Origin: Cichorium intybus
Lineage: Eukaryota > Streptophyta > Magnoliopsida > Asterales > Asteraceae
Reading direction: 5' to 3'
NCBI GenBank assembly: GCA_023525715.1
Contig: CM042012.1
Coordinates: forward strand, 64,060,205-64,124,204
DNA length: 64,000 nt
A model generated the notes under the pieces. It saw nothing but the letters and a program-made list of their open reading frames with translations, had not been told where the DNA came from and ran no database searches. Below are positions 26,201 through 38,992 of this stretch, in pieces. The first letter of the stretch is position 1; every line of letters starts with the position of its first letter. Made by a program: the position numbers and the translations under genes.

Positions 26201-26949
26201 TGAAATTTGTATAACAGACTCTGGTGAAAGATGAGAAGATCGCCTAGTTTTGGTAGAAGTTGTAAGAAATAACAACTTGCATACTAGCATCCTGATGGCT
26301 CGCGTGGAGTATTGCATGGAGTAATGTGTCCTACTCCGTTTTGTTAAATTGGAACCGTCAAAAAGCCGTTGGCTAGATCCTAGATTTTGAAACAAGTTAA
26401 AAAGAAGACTTGATGAATACGAGAAAAATTTGAAAATGGCTAAGAAGCAGTAAAGGTAGTACATGAACCAAAGAGTAAAACCGTTGAAATGCCAGATGAG
26501 GGATGACGGGGTAATCAAAAGATCCCTTGGAAAGACTAAAAATCTGTTTGGGACAAAAAGAAGGTTAAGACCTCATTTATTGGACCTTTCCATATGTCTC
26601 ACAGAGTAAGAATTTTGGTGTGCTGATCGAGGTTTCCTGATGAACTTCAAGATATTTATAATGTTTTCTATGGGTCTCATAATTCTGAGAACATGGATTG
26701 ATAAATTTCAACGAATACCTCATGTTGAAATGAAGGTAGATAAGTAGTTAAGGTACCCGGGACAACCGGAGGAATGATAGATAAACAGTAACATAACCAT
26801 GAAATAAGGAGACTAGTATGGTAAAAGTGCTTTGGCAATACCATAAATGTTTCCATATGGTATGAGAGACCGAAATTGTCATGAGAAAGAATTACCCTCG
26901 CTTGTTTGTATGATTTCAGGGACGAAATCTTTTGAAGGAGGGGAGAATT
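23219..26949 (+). pseudogene. Decayed gag-pol interior of the nested chromovirus
   Basis: Protein matches appear in the order expected for Ty3/gypsy but in broken frames. A knuckle-like CKNC lies near 23686. A protease-type stretch at about 24010-24226 includes VTLMSCLNISSTIMDKM; the catalytic D-S-G position reads as D-P. An RT start lies near 24615-24760 (WEKQLEEILE, SPILLK, DELMCMY-like). Next comes a jump straight to the RT C-terminal SFIFFGHVINAE and FLGLAGYYRR-like words near 24860-25010. RNase H follows (YTDHKSLIYLIDQKEARYE, near 25290) and integrase traces after it. The RT palm including the FIDDILIYS motif is absent. The same gap occurs in the copy at 49769-53457. Confidence 0.75.
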
Positions 26950-29421
26950 TGTAACACCACTATACTTTTGTTAAGTATTAATATGTTAATCATAGTGTAT
27001 TTATGATTTATTATGGTGTTCTAAGTATTAGAAAGTTAATACTAGAAAAAGGGTAATTTGGTCAGTTGACCAAGTGAAGGACCAATTATGTAAAAATATT
27101 GTTGCTTGTGGCAAAAGTATAAGAAAATAGAGTTTTATTGTGGTAAAATGTGATAAAAGTGCCAAAAGTTCAAGAAAATGAACTTAAGGACTAAATTTGT
27201 AAAGTTTGGAAGTATAAATAGGAGAGTTGACTCTCCTATGTGTGGCTGATCATTTAGAGGCTACGGGAATGGTTTTTGAGAGCAAATTCTGGAAGATCTT
27301 CGAAGCTTGAAGCAGGAAATTGGAATCATAGCTTGGAATTGGTGATTCCTAAGTTAAACAAGGTTAGTAAGAAAGTTCTAACCTAAGCTTTTTGTGTAAT
27401 TGATGTGTTCTTCACGGGATGGATTGGAAACTGAAATTCCAGTTATCATCCAAGAGGTTCACATGATTTTTAAGCTTCAGCATGTTTATATTGTAAACAT
27501 ATGGGTAAAACATCAAAGTATGTTGTTATTATTGAAAATTTGGAACTTTGCTCAAGAACCCTAAATCATGAATTGGTGTGATTAAGGTGGTTCTAATGGC
27601 TTAAAAACCTTGTATTAATGAAGGGTTTTAGTCAGTAAACAAACCCCATATGATTAAGAACTGGATTAAGGACTTAATGTGTCAAAACAGGGTGCTACAG
27701 TACATTATCGCGATTCGCCTGGAAACTGCCCAGGCGCCAGGCGCGGTGCGCCCAGAACCAGGCGCAGTGCGCCCTCCTGTAGGCGCCAGGCGCGGTGCGC
27801 CCAGATCCAGGCGCAGTGCGCCCTTCTGGCAGGGGGTTTTGGAATTTGGAACTTGATGCTAGACTTGTCTGTTTGACCTCAAATTTTGAACATAGGTCTA
27901 ATATGATGTGAAACTTCGGGAAAAATTGTCGGAATACGTATACGACCTCCCGAAAGTACTGTAGCAAAATACGTGTATTTTGTAAAAATGTATAATTTAA
28001 AGAAAGATGGTAATTGAAAGTTATCATCTAGGAATGGTCCCCAATTGAATTGTATAGGACTCTTGTGTAGTAGAGTCAACTGAAATGGTAATTAACCTAT
28101 GATCATTTGGTATATAAATGAATATATAGGTACGGGACGAACGGTTGTAATGTATACAAAGACAAGAAACAACCGGAACTAAATGCAGCAAATGTCCAGG
28201 TGAGTAATCTCAGTTATATCATATATGATATGTATTGATTGGACTGTTACAGATTGAAACAGATTTGGGGGACGAAACTTGATAGTTTACAAATGCATTG
28301 AAAAGACAATATCAGATAAGCCGTGAGTCTACTATAGACAAGAACGGAGCTGTGAGTCAATAAAAAGGCAATACCGGATAAGTCGTGAGTCAATGAAATG
28401 ACAAGAACGGAGCCGTGAGCCATAAACGATTACAACATGAAATGTTATTAAATGGTGCGGCCACTTGTGGCTATGATTTTGGATGTTATATCCAACTGGT
28501 GCGGCCTAAATGACTATGATATTTGGTGCGGCCTAAATGGCTATGATATTTGGTGCGGCCTATACGGCTATGATATTGTTATATGGAAATGGTGCGGCCT
28601 TATGGTTATGATATCGGGTTATTGAAACCAAATGGTGCGGCCTAAGGGCTATGATAAATGTTGAAACTGTTATGGTGCGGCTTGTATAGCTATGACACAT
28701 GGTGCGGCTTATATAGCCATGATATAGGGTGCAGTCAATTGTGACTAAGAGATATGGGACAGAAATGGTAATTGATAATTTATATGTTTATTTCTTCTTG
28801 TATATATGTGGATTTATATGGCTAACAGCTTTGATTTGAACAATGTGCAAATAACAGGTTAGATATGATAATTATCCTTGAAATTAAATGGTGCGGTCTT
28901 AGGACCATGATTTTGGGTTGTTGAACCTAAGCTGGTGCGGCCTAAGGGCTATGATCTAAACGATGAAACTGTTGGTGCGGCCTTAGGGTTATGATTTGAA
29001 GAGGTTAAATATTTTGGTGCGACCTATATGGCTATGATATATGGTGCGGTCAACGATGACTATGATTTGTGGGACAAAAACGGTTTGAGAGTTTAACTGT
29101 TATTATTCTCATATATACGTGTGACGTTATTTGCATATATGATTACTCACTGAGCTTTGTAGCTCATACCATTTGTTAAATGTCCATGCAGGTTCGCATA
29201 ACCCTGATAAGGGTAAGGATAAAGTCCGTGACTCAAGAAGTGGACTTGTAGATGCTGTCAGTAGCAGCCCGGCTTATAAGGAGGTTATTATATTTGTATA
29301 CTCCTTGATACACTCGTACCCGTTTTTATTAAAAATATACCCCTTTGTTTATGGTTTTATGTACTGAAACCTATGTTTTAAATGAAAAATTTTCAGGGGT
29401 GTTTTTGTTTTAAAAGTCGGG
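26950..29421 (+). repeat. Chromovirus 3' LTR (nested copy), last bases lost
   Basis: About 2472 bp, very similar to 20748-23218 throughout. It ends GTCGGGT without the final GTTACA. The target duplication (TTATC on the left) is also missing on the right. Confidence 0.92.
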
Positions 29422-30984
29422 TAAAGCAAACAATACAGCAAGTAATTCCTTCTCGGTGGTTGTGTAGTTCAACTGAGCTTCCGAAAATGTCTTACTAGCA
29501 TAACATATAACTACCGGCTTCCTGTCGACCCTTTGACCTAATACTGCACCAGCAGCGTAATCACTAACGTCGCACATGATTTCGAAGGGTTGGGTCCAGT
29601 CAGGAGGTTTCAAGATTGGAGCCTCGACCAATTTATTTTTAAGGGTGTTGAATGCTTTTACACACTCCTTATCAAAAATAAACGGTGTGTCCTTCAAAAG
29701 AAGACCACAAAGGGGTTTTGAGATAGTGCTAAAGTCCTTGATAAAACTACGGTAAAATCCTGCGTAACCTAAGAATGATCACACTCCCTTCACTGACGTC
29801 GGCGGCGGTAGTGTAGAAATAACCTTAACTTTAGCTCGATCAACCTCAAATCCTCTCTCAAAGACTACGTGACCTAAAATGATTCCTTCCCTAACCATAA
29901 AATGGCTTTTCTCCCAACTAAGCACGAGGTTCGATTCCACGCATCGTTCTAAAACCTTCTCCAACTGACTCAAACACGCGTCAAATGTCGACCCAAAAAT
30001 CAAAAAATCGTCCATGAAGATCTCCAGTGCGTCACCAATCATGTCTGAAAATACTGCCATCATGCACCTTTGAAATATGGCAGGAGCATTGCACAAGCCG
30101 AATGGCATCCTTCGAAACGCGAAAGCACCATAGGGACAGGTAAATGTCGTTTTGGCCTGATCCTCTGGGTGAATGGCAATCTGGTTGTATCCTGAGTAAC
30201 CGTCCAGGAAACAGTAATATATGTGTCCGGCTAGCTTCTCCACGATCTGATCGATGGAAGGCAATGGGAAATGGTCTTTAGAGGTTGCAGCATTAAGCTT
30301 TCAATAATCTATACATACTCTCCATCTACTCACGGGTCTTGTGGATATCTTGTCACCATCCTTGGTGTCCACTATAGTAATTCCAGATTTCTTTGGCACA
30401 GTTTGCGTTGGACTGACCCACTCACTATCAGAGATTGGATATATAATTTCTGCATCCAACCATTTTAAAACCTCCTTTTTAACAACTTCTTTTTAATTTG
30501 GATTGAGCCTGCGCTGAGTGTCTTTAGCTGGTTTTGATCCTTCTTCCGTTATGATTCGATGCATGCATGTTGTGGGGCTGATCCCCTTCAAATCTGTAAT
30601 TGTCCAGCCGGTGGCCTCTTTGTGCTTGGATAGGACTTCAAGCAAGGCTCTCTTCTGCTCTTGTTCCTTTTCCTTTCTCTTCTCTTTTTCTAATTCCTCT
30701 TTTTCGTCGAACACAATCTCGACGTCACTATCTTCCTCTGCTGGCGGAGTTGTAACTTTATTATCCACCTTCTTTCCACTTTGGAGAGTAATAACTTCAT
30801 TTACATGCATCTTTGCTGGTTGCACCTTCTCTCGTTCCCTCTCATTTTCTAACTTCATAAGCAACTCTCCTAGTTTCAAAATTGCTTGAGTATTGGCATC
30901 TTCAACTTCCTTGAGCTTGAGTAACATTTCATAAACCTCCTTTCTGCCAATGTTCATACTTCCTGCTTGAGGCGCTGGTGGCAC
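29422..30984 (-). pseudogene. Athila gag/pol junction, reverse transcriptase and RNase H N-terminus
   Basis: From 30984 leftward: a basic/acidic gag C-terminal stretch with VNEVITLQSGKKVDNKV, then KHKEATGWTITDLKGISP and CMHRIITEEG, the start of reverse transcriptase. The palm follows with FLDGYSGYNQIAIHPED, RRMPFGLCNAPAIFQRC and the catalytic EIFMDDFLIFG. RNase H begins FEIMCDVSDYAAGAVLGQ and TEKELLAVLFAL, ending at the chromovirus junction. Stops interrupt the frame at 30493-30495 (TAA), 30301-30303 (TGA, where relatives have DYRKLN) and 29779-29781 (TGA, where relatives have VRSFLG). The aspartic protease expected between gag and RT, with its D-L-G-A-S motif, is absent. Confidence 0.9.
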
Positions 30985-32293
30985 ATTCTGCTGCCTTCTT
31001 GGTGGTTACCTTACATCCCTCTGCTGATTGTTCCTAAATGGTCGTGGCATATTATGAATTGACCATATCCATGCACCTGGCTGATTTCCTAGTGTGTCTT
31101 TGAGCACTCTCCGTGGTTGTGTCCTATTTCACCACATGTATTACAAACGACTTGCCCATGTAATACATATGCTCCCTTCTCTTTCTAGAACCTCGCGAGC
31201 ATCTGATTGAATTTCTTAGCAACAGCACTCAATTCACTTTGAATTTATCTCTTCCACTTGTTTTCGGCTTCGATGTTCGCCACGTATACCATGTTATCCT
31301 TCATGGATCCAGTGACCTTTGATCCTAAACTTAACTGCTCCAAGAATCTCCATGCATCCTCCGGCTCTTGCCACATAAATGTTCCACTTGATGAAGCATT
31401 TATCATAGCTTGATGTGTCTCATTCACCCCTTCAAAGAATAATCTCACTAACTGCCACTTTGGAATTTCATGATGTGGGCATGCCCTCATCAATTCTTTC
31501 GATCGCTCGAAAGCCTCATGAAATGCTTCCCCACGCTTTTGCTGAAAATCTTGGATTGCACGTCTAATCTCAGTGGTCTTACTAACTAGGTAGAATTCTT
31601 GTAAAAACTTGGCCTTAAGTTGATCCCAAGTAGTGGTACTATTAGGCGGTAAAGATGTGAACCAATACTTAGCTTTATCCTTTAAGGTAAAAGGAAACAA
31701 TCTTAATCTAAAAATATCTCTACTAGTGTTCCTAGGGGTATTGGCATTTGCTATAGCTATGAATTCATACAAATGATTATATGGATCATCAGTTTTATAC
31801 CCTCTAAATTGCGTCAATATTCCTATCAATTGAGGCTTAATTTCTACATGAATATCTACATTATCGGAAATATAAATGGGCGATGAATCGTCATACTCCC
31901 TCGGTTAGAAGTGCGACGCAACCGATTGCCCCCTCGGTTGTGCAAAGTATAAAGGTTGAACAAAGTTATCGTCATAGTGATGATCATTGTTGTAGCCTTG
32001 TTGACCTTGCGGTTGTTGTGGTTGTAGCATCCTTCATGGAGGTCCCCGACCTCTGTTCCATTGTTGCTGCTGTGGAGGAATCCATCCTTCTTCCTCCTCG
32101 TCATATCCGTGCTCAACCTCCTGATATTGGTACTGCTGCGGTGGAGGTTGTGGTTGATATTGTTGTTGTGGTTGTTGTGGTATGGGCTGAAAAGCAGGTT
32201 GTGGTTTAAAGATGGTTGGTGGAAATCGTGGTTGCGATTGTTGTGGTTGGGAAATGGTGGTTTGCTGTCTAGGCGGTGGGTTGCCATCTCGGG

Positions 32294-33184
<891 letters not shown>

Positions 33185-33652
33185 ATCTCGAGTTGGCACT
33201 CCCCACGACATAGCAGCTGAAAAAGGGTTGGTGGTTTATTGTTGGAATGGTGGAACTGAAGGCGGAGTGCATGCTGGTATTGATGTGGGTGCTGAAACCG
33301 CACCACCAGTAGCACTCGTGCTCCCAAACTCGAATTCTGACACTGGGGGTATAAATGGAATCCCCCGGTTACCTCACCCAAAGGTTCCTGGGTAACATCC
33401 TCTAAACTACTACTAACATTACTAAAACTCATCTTATCTAAACGCCTACGTGCACGGTTCTTGTGCGCGGTTCGTTCGATCTCAGAGTCAAAAAGCAGGG
33501 GTGATAACTGCCCACCCTGACGGGTACGCATGCACTGGTACAACACGTCCGTCAAAACCAAAACAAAACTACTAACTAAAATCAAATCTCCAAACTAGAA
33601 CTAAAAATCAGAAACTAACACCCTACAGATCGCCTACTCTTAAGCTCATAAC

Positions 33653-33670
33653 TCCCCGGCAACGTCGCCA
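33653..33670 (-). promoter_or_regulatory. Athila primer-binding site (tRNA-Asp type)
   Basis: On the minus strand TGGCGACGTTGCCGGGGA. It matches the complement of plant tRNA-Asp 3' ends (TGGCGCCGTTGCCGGGGA) with one mismatch and lies five bases inside the 5' LTR. Confidence 0.88.
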
Positions 33671-33675
33671 AAATT

Positions 33676-34643
33676 TGACACGTCTAGGTCGTCGTGCAGT
33701 CAAAAATAAGTAAAACCTCACTCTCACCAGTACAATGGTAGTCAGGGTCGATCCACAAGAGTTTCGTGGTCAAGGTAGGCAACCGATTACCAGTTGTAGT
33801 GTCACGCTACAACCAGAGGGACTAGTCTCTACTTTTACCAAAAACAATCCAAAAACCATAATCCAAACAAATCCAATTCCAAGCATGAATTAAAATGAAA
33901 CTTAAACTCAACCCTAATCTAAATTGCTTATTGAAATCAGAAATAAGATTCAAACTCAGAAACAACAAAGATCAATCCAAAACATCCAAACACATCCAAA
34001 GCAATAAAAAGGTAAAAAGAACAAATAAACATTAACTGAATGATTAACTTGCATAAACGCGAATCCCAAGCATCCAAATCAGTAACAATGAAAATCTAGA
34101 AACTTTAACCTAATGCTAATGGTTGTCACACCCAATAACACCAAGCTAAGCTACTAAAACAACTAAACTATATGAAAATTAAATGAAGAAACATAAATAC
34201 CACGAATGGTGACTGAAAACCAAATCTTGGAGTCAAAGAAGCCTTGTATCCACCTTGTGGATCATTCCTTTGCTACTGATTTCGACCTAGAAGCCTCTAT
34301 TTATAGTTGTGGAAAATAAGTGGCCGCGTCGCGCAACTATGATACCCGCGGCGCGCGTATATGGTTATCCCCATTTTTTCTTCATTTGAATTCGTCTCAC
34401 CGCCTCATCGTTGACTCAGCACGACGTGATCTATGCTTCCCCGCGACACGCGTGTGAATTCGACTCTTTTTGTCCTTATCTCCAAACTTCTTTCATTTTG
34501 TACGCATTTAGCCACTGTTTACATCTTTTCTTTCCAAACAAGCACTGACACAAAAAGTGATAATACCACAGCATATATGTATAAAATCACCAAGAATATG
34601 GCCTAAAAACGACTAAAATACTTGATATTACTAGGCGTTGTCA
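33676..34643 (-). repeat. Athila 5' LTR (right)
   Basis: 968 bp. TATA box CTATAAATAGAGG on the minus strand at about 34295-34306, with a CG-rich GGCCGCGTCGCGCAAC block immediately upstream in the direction of transcription. Confidence 0.92.
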
Positions 34644-34648
34644 TTGAG

Positions 34649-35258
34649 CAGTTAGCAAGATGCACTAGCAAGATTGCATGCACATCTCAAGGTGCTGAGC
34701 AATATGGCACGACTCATCATACAACATGGAGTTTATAGATGGTTGTGTATTTAGCAAGATTGTATGACAAGATGCACAGGGCAAGATTGTATGTACGGTT
34801 GAGAGTGATGAGCAGTTAGCAAGATGCACTAGCAAGATTGCATGCACGACTCAAGGTGTTGAGCAAGATGGCACGACTGATCACATAGTGTGGGATGGAT
34901 AGTTGTTGATGGGTGCATGGTGTTGTGTTCTTTGTTTTAGGGGTAAAGCATGCTTGGTTGATGTATAATGTGTGTGTAGAAATTCACTAAGCTGTGTGGT
35001 TTACCTTTTCCTATCTAAACTATTGTTTCATGTACATCAGGTACCAAAGGTGGCAAGGCGTGACACATATACATTGTACTGCTTCATTAGGGATTTTATG
35101 TTGAACTGTGTTTCCGTTGATGACTTAATTCTAATGATTGTTGTTAAATTTAGATTATGGATTTTGTTTGGTGTTTACCTGAATTTAAATTAAATGGATT
35201 TTCCTATAAAATGTTGATTAATTTTTTTAAATTTACCTTAAAATTTGGGGATGTTACA
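34649..35258 (+). mobile_element. LTR-like host sequence (right part)
   Basis: Continues the sequence interrupted at 15048. Two imperfect ~164-bp copies of GAGCAGTTAGCAAGATGCAC and following sequence lie at 34646 and 34810. The block ends TTGGGGATGTTACA, a chromovirus-type LTR 3' edge. No internal region follows, so it may be a solo LTR. Confidence 0.45.
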
Positions 35259-36054
35259 TGAAAACCAAAAATCATTGCCACGTCACTTTACTAAATTAGA
35301 TCATTGATATCAAAACTCTAAAATCCTAACTCTCTAAAACTAATGAGTATAGAAGTTCATGATCGAAACTGCTTACATTTGATCAAAAAGATGAAAACAC
35401 TAAAATCTAAATTCTATGATCAAAATTTTGAAGTAAGGAAAATTTTGAATGATTCGTCGAGTTGTACAGTGATCTTGGATCCCCCCAAATGTTGATGGCG
35501 TCTTGGAAGTTCTTTGATAAAATCTTCTTGGTCATGAATTTTATTAGATAGTTGTGATTCGTGCTATATGTTCAAAGAATTTGAAAAATTTACAAAATGA
35601 TGAAATTTTTGAAAATTTCTTGTTGCTGCTATGTTGTTGCTGTGTTAAATGAGTTGTTGTTGCTTGGATCCCCCGAAATATTGATGGGGTATTGGAAGTT
35701 CTTTGAGAAAATCTTCTTCGTCAAGAATTTTATTGGATAGTTGTGATTCATGCTATATGTTCAAAGAATTTGAAAAATTTACAAAATGATGAGAATTTTG
35801 AAAATTTCTTGTTGCTGCTGTGTTGAATGAGCTGTTGTTACTTTGATCTCAATTGATGAAATTGTGAAGTTACCAGTTCTTCCCAAAACTTCTTGGTATC
35901 AGGAGATGTGCAAACCTTCTCCATAGAGCGCGTTCAGCCTTCTAGAGATTTGGCATTCGAATGCGACTTGGCAGGCGCCTACGTCGCCGCAAGATAGCGG
36001 GTTTTCAAAGTTTATAAAAAGCTTATGGCTAGCTACTATGGATCTGATACTAAT
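35259..36054. other. Non-coding, two-copy ~189-bp tandem duplication
   Basis: CTTGGATCCCCC...GTTGATGG begins at 35474 and again at 35663, followed in both by TTGGAAGTTCTTTGA and GAATTTGAAAAATTTACAAA. Just left of 36055 the minus strand reads a primer-site-like TTAGTATCAGATCC, so part of this may be the leader of a decayed Copia element. Confidence 0.6.
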
Positions 36055-37212
36055 TGTTGAAAATTAAAAAGAAAACTCGAAGGTTTTCGGGTCTAAGATC
36101 TTTCGCTCAACAATAAACGAAGATATATAAATAAATTAAGTGCTAAAATATAAAGGAACGATGTGGAAAATATAAATGACTTAAAATGTAAAGTTGCGGG
36201 GTAGTAATAAATTGTAAATAATAAGTGTGGAAATTAAAAGACAATAATTTAAATGATATAATGTAATTCGTATTTTTCGTTGATAACAAGAAAGATGTTA
36301 CAGATTTAGAGTTTAGCTCAAACACTATTTCTAAGCTAAGATTAATTACATGAAGATCAATAGTACTTAAAAGAAAAGGAGATAAAATGTTCTTGATGTT
36401 CATGTGATGGCTGGAGAGAATTCTCTAGCCACTCCTCCAATTCCTTTAGACTACATTGTAGTGATAGTTTCTCACAATCTCTTAGTTGATCTCTCTCTTT
36501 TTCTTCATGACCAAAGGCTCCAATTTATGGAGAAGAAGATCTCTTCCAGATCTCAAGTACATCAAATAATAATAAACTATTACTAGACTAGGGAACATGC
36601 CTATAACTAGCATAATTAGTCTAGGTCTCGAGCTTTCTGAGTGTACTTTAACATCTGTTCAGCTCAAGTTTCGTTGTTGTGCAAATTAGTGATTTGATTC
36701 GGTAATCCAGCAACTCCTGGTTCAGCTCTTCAAGAATTTCTTATCATCAACTTCTGCATGCTTGAACTTCAGTTTGTGCAACCATCTAGATTTTCGAATC
36801 CTTATGATTTTTGGATCTTGATGATCTTCGGATCCTCTTGATCTTTGGTTTGTGCATGCATGATCTTCGGATCATGTGAATTTTGGTATAGCATCATGAT
36901 CTTCGGTATGCATGAGATCTCGGATGGGGTGATTCTCGGTTCAAGGTTCACAATCAAGATATTCGGATCTTAGTAACCATGAATTTCGGTATAACAATTT
37001 CAGTAGTTCCAACATCCTCGGATCTCCATGCACAATATTCGGACCATCATGATTTTCGGTTGCAGCTCATAAACTTCAGCAATCATGATGTTCTACTTAT
37101 CTAACTTTCGGTTCAAGTGAATTTCGGTTCACTCCAAACATGGATTTTCCAAGTTTGGTTCTCAACTTCTTATAGGTACCTCAACTCTTGATTATACCTC
37201 AATTCATCAACA
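36055..37212 (-). mobile_element. Probable solo or truncated Copia LTR
   Basis: Bounded by TGTTGA and ATCAACA. On the minus strand the downstream flank reads ATTAGTATCAGATCC, a two-mismatch version of the ATTGGTATCAGAGCC junction of Copia elements. 36780-37130 is a degenerate array of GATCTTCGGAT / GATTTTCGGT words. No partner LTR or coding region lies nearby. Confidence 0.5.
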
Positions 37213-37449
37213 TCTTCGATATTTACACAAACAAAATAGTTTTTACAATAAGTTAATATAAAATTTTGTTACTATTTTGAACGATTTGATAAGATAAGAG
37301 CATTCACAGTATGATAGGTTTATCAAAAAAAATATTTAATGTCAAATCAATGCCACATCACCAACTCATAAAGTTTAAAAAATACATATAATTGAAAACC
37401 TTTCTCACATATTTTTTAATGGGAGCTACAATATCAAGTTTGTATAATG

Positions 37450-37454
<5 letters not shown>
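37213..37454. other. Short AT-rich gap
   Basis: No feature seen between the solo LTR and the (TA)n tract. Confidence 0.5.

Positions 37455-37536
<82 letters not shown>
37455..37536. repeat. (TA)n microsatellite, Copia target site
   Basis: Runs into the left LTR start. AT repeats resume after the right LTR (43712-43724), so the Copia element inserted in this tract. Confidence 0.95.
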
Positions 37537-37541
<5 letters not shown>

Positions 37542-38992
37542 AAAAATACGATAACTGATCTCCACGAACAAGGTTTTTTAAGCCTATTACCGTGTGACAG
37601 ATATGTATTATATATGCGGAATAAAGAAATTGCGGAATAAGATAAAGCGGTAAAACTAAACTAGACAGTATTTAAATAGACAGAAAGCGGTAAATAAAGT
37701 AAAAGTTAGAAGTTAAAGGTTAGATGTAATAAACGCCATTATCAACGATAACGTGTTTTTACAATAAATAAAAAGGTTAGAAGTTAGAAATTAGGAGTTA
37801 GATGTTAGATGTCTCGGTTAAATACAGTCCTCATATGTTTTCGTTGTCAAGGTTCAATTCGGATGTATTGGATATTTGGTACAGTTGATTTATAACAGTT
37901 TGAATAAATCAATAACGACACAAATAATTTTCAAAAGAACTTATCGATAGCTGATGAAGATGGCGTTTTCTTTGAAGCATCGATTCTCGTTCTTTACGGT
38001 AGAATGAGGTTTGGTAGTTTTTGGTGTTTGGTGAAATGGGTTTTTGGTGTCGGTTTAATTGAGATGCACGGGGTTTTTGTGGTTTAGTTTTCGTGTATGT
38101 ATTTGGTAGTGGGTGTGTAGGTTTTGTAGTTTGGTATTCGGGTTGAGGTTGTTTAGAGGTTTGAAGTTTGGTGTCGGGTAGAGGTTTTGTTTGGTGTCGG
38201 GTAGAGGTTTTGTTTGGTGTCGGGTAGAGGTTTTGTATGGTGTCGGGTAGATGTTTTGTTTGGTGTCGGGTAGAGGTTTTGTTTGGTGTCGGGTAGAGTA
38301 TGGGTGTAGCGGTTTTCTTGAGCGTTTTGGCAGGTTTTCTTGCTCTTTGGACGTAGGATAATATTGGTGCTTGAATGGGTATGTGTGGTGTAAGTTATTT
38401 TCTGCACAAGAATGGCAAGAGGTTTGCATCTTATTTATACTGCTGAACTACAGGGCTCGCGTCGCGACCATATGGTCCGTCGCGTCGCGAAGGTTGATAG
38501 CTGGTGGTCGGTGCGCTTTTTGTCGGGTCAGTGCGTCTTCGCTGGTATGTCGAGCTTTTCGTCGCGTTTCCTTTTGGTCGCGTTGCTTTTGGTCGCGTCG
38601 CGAAGGATGGTGTGTTGGTAGTCTCGCGATTAGAAGGTTGGTGGTGTCACGTTGGAGCTTCGCGATGGTGTCTTCGCGTCGCGACCACCCTTGCTGTCGC
38701 GTCGCGAGCGCTGTAGCAATTTGGTCTTCTGTCTTTGTTTCTTCTTCACGTCGCGACCACTATGTCTGTCGCGTCGTGATTGCTGTAGCAGTGTGATATT
38801 TTGTATTTTGCTCTTTGGTTTGAAGCGTTACTTTCTCCGGTTTGGATGTTTTCTCAAAGTTTCTCGGGTCTTGATTTATTCTTGTTTTTGATCTTGAATT
38901 CATGCAACCTGAAATACTGATAATATTTGTTAAAAAACATTTCGACTTATTTCAGTGATGGTCACATAAAAACATAAAAACATTATTCAACA
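37537..38992 (-). repeat. Copia 3' LTR (left)
   Basis: 1456 bp, with no indel relative to its partner. By eye ten substitutions separate the two, all within 38409-38567. TATA box (TATAAATAAG on the minus strand) at about 38430-38439. CGCGTCGCGA blocks lie at 38456-38700. Confidence 0.93.
38171..38305. repeat. 23-bp tandem repeat, about six copies, in Copia LTR
   Basis: GTGTCGGGTAGAGGTTTTGT plus TTG repeats at 38171, 38194, 38217, 38240, 38263 and 38286 (last partial). The same array, with the same variants, is in the other LTR at 42890-43024. Confidence 0.95.

Larger units (their letters stand above)
20748..29421 (+). mobile_element. Chromovirus-type (Tekay/Del-like) non-autonomous element nested in Athila
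   Basis: Long LTRs (20748-23218; 26950 to about 29421) begin TGTAACACC. The left LTR ends GTGTTACA, followed by primer site TGGTATCAGAGCC at 23222-23234. A purine tract (GAAGGAGGGGAGAATT) ends at 26949. The element splits Athila RNase H between the FAL and DKFKSYIW codons. The right LTR lacks its last bases and the target duplication: it ends GTCGGGT and runs directly into host AAAGCAAAC. The 3.7-kb interior holds only decayed gag-pol. Family placement rests on the pol remnants, the LTR type and the shared LTR with the copy at 47341. Confidence 0.9.

Noticed and set aside
38171..38305. Regular 23-bp repeats resembling a CRISPR array
   Set aside because: No spacers between units, plant context and location inside an LTR.
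38055..38429. Minus-strand frame of repeated TRHQTKPLPDTKQNLYP in the Copia LTR (and its twin at 42774-43190)
   Set aside because: It is the 23-bp LTR tandem array read through; present identically in both LTRs with no gene context.
38371..38796. Plus-strand 141-codon frame rich in Arg/Ser/Val (twin at 43090-43515)
   Set aside because: Generated by CGCGTCGCG blocks in the LTR and antisense to the element; no protein family resemblance.
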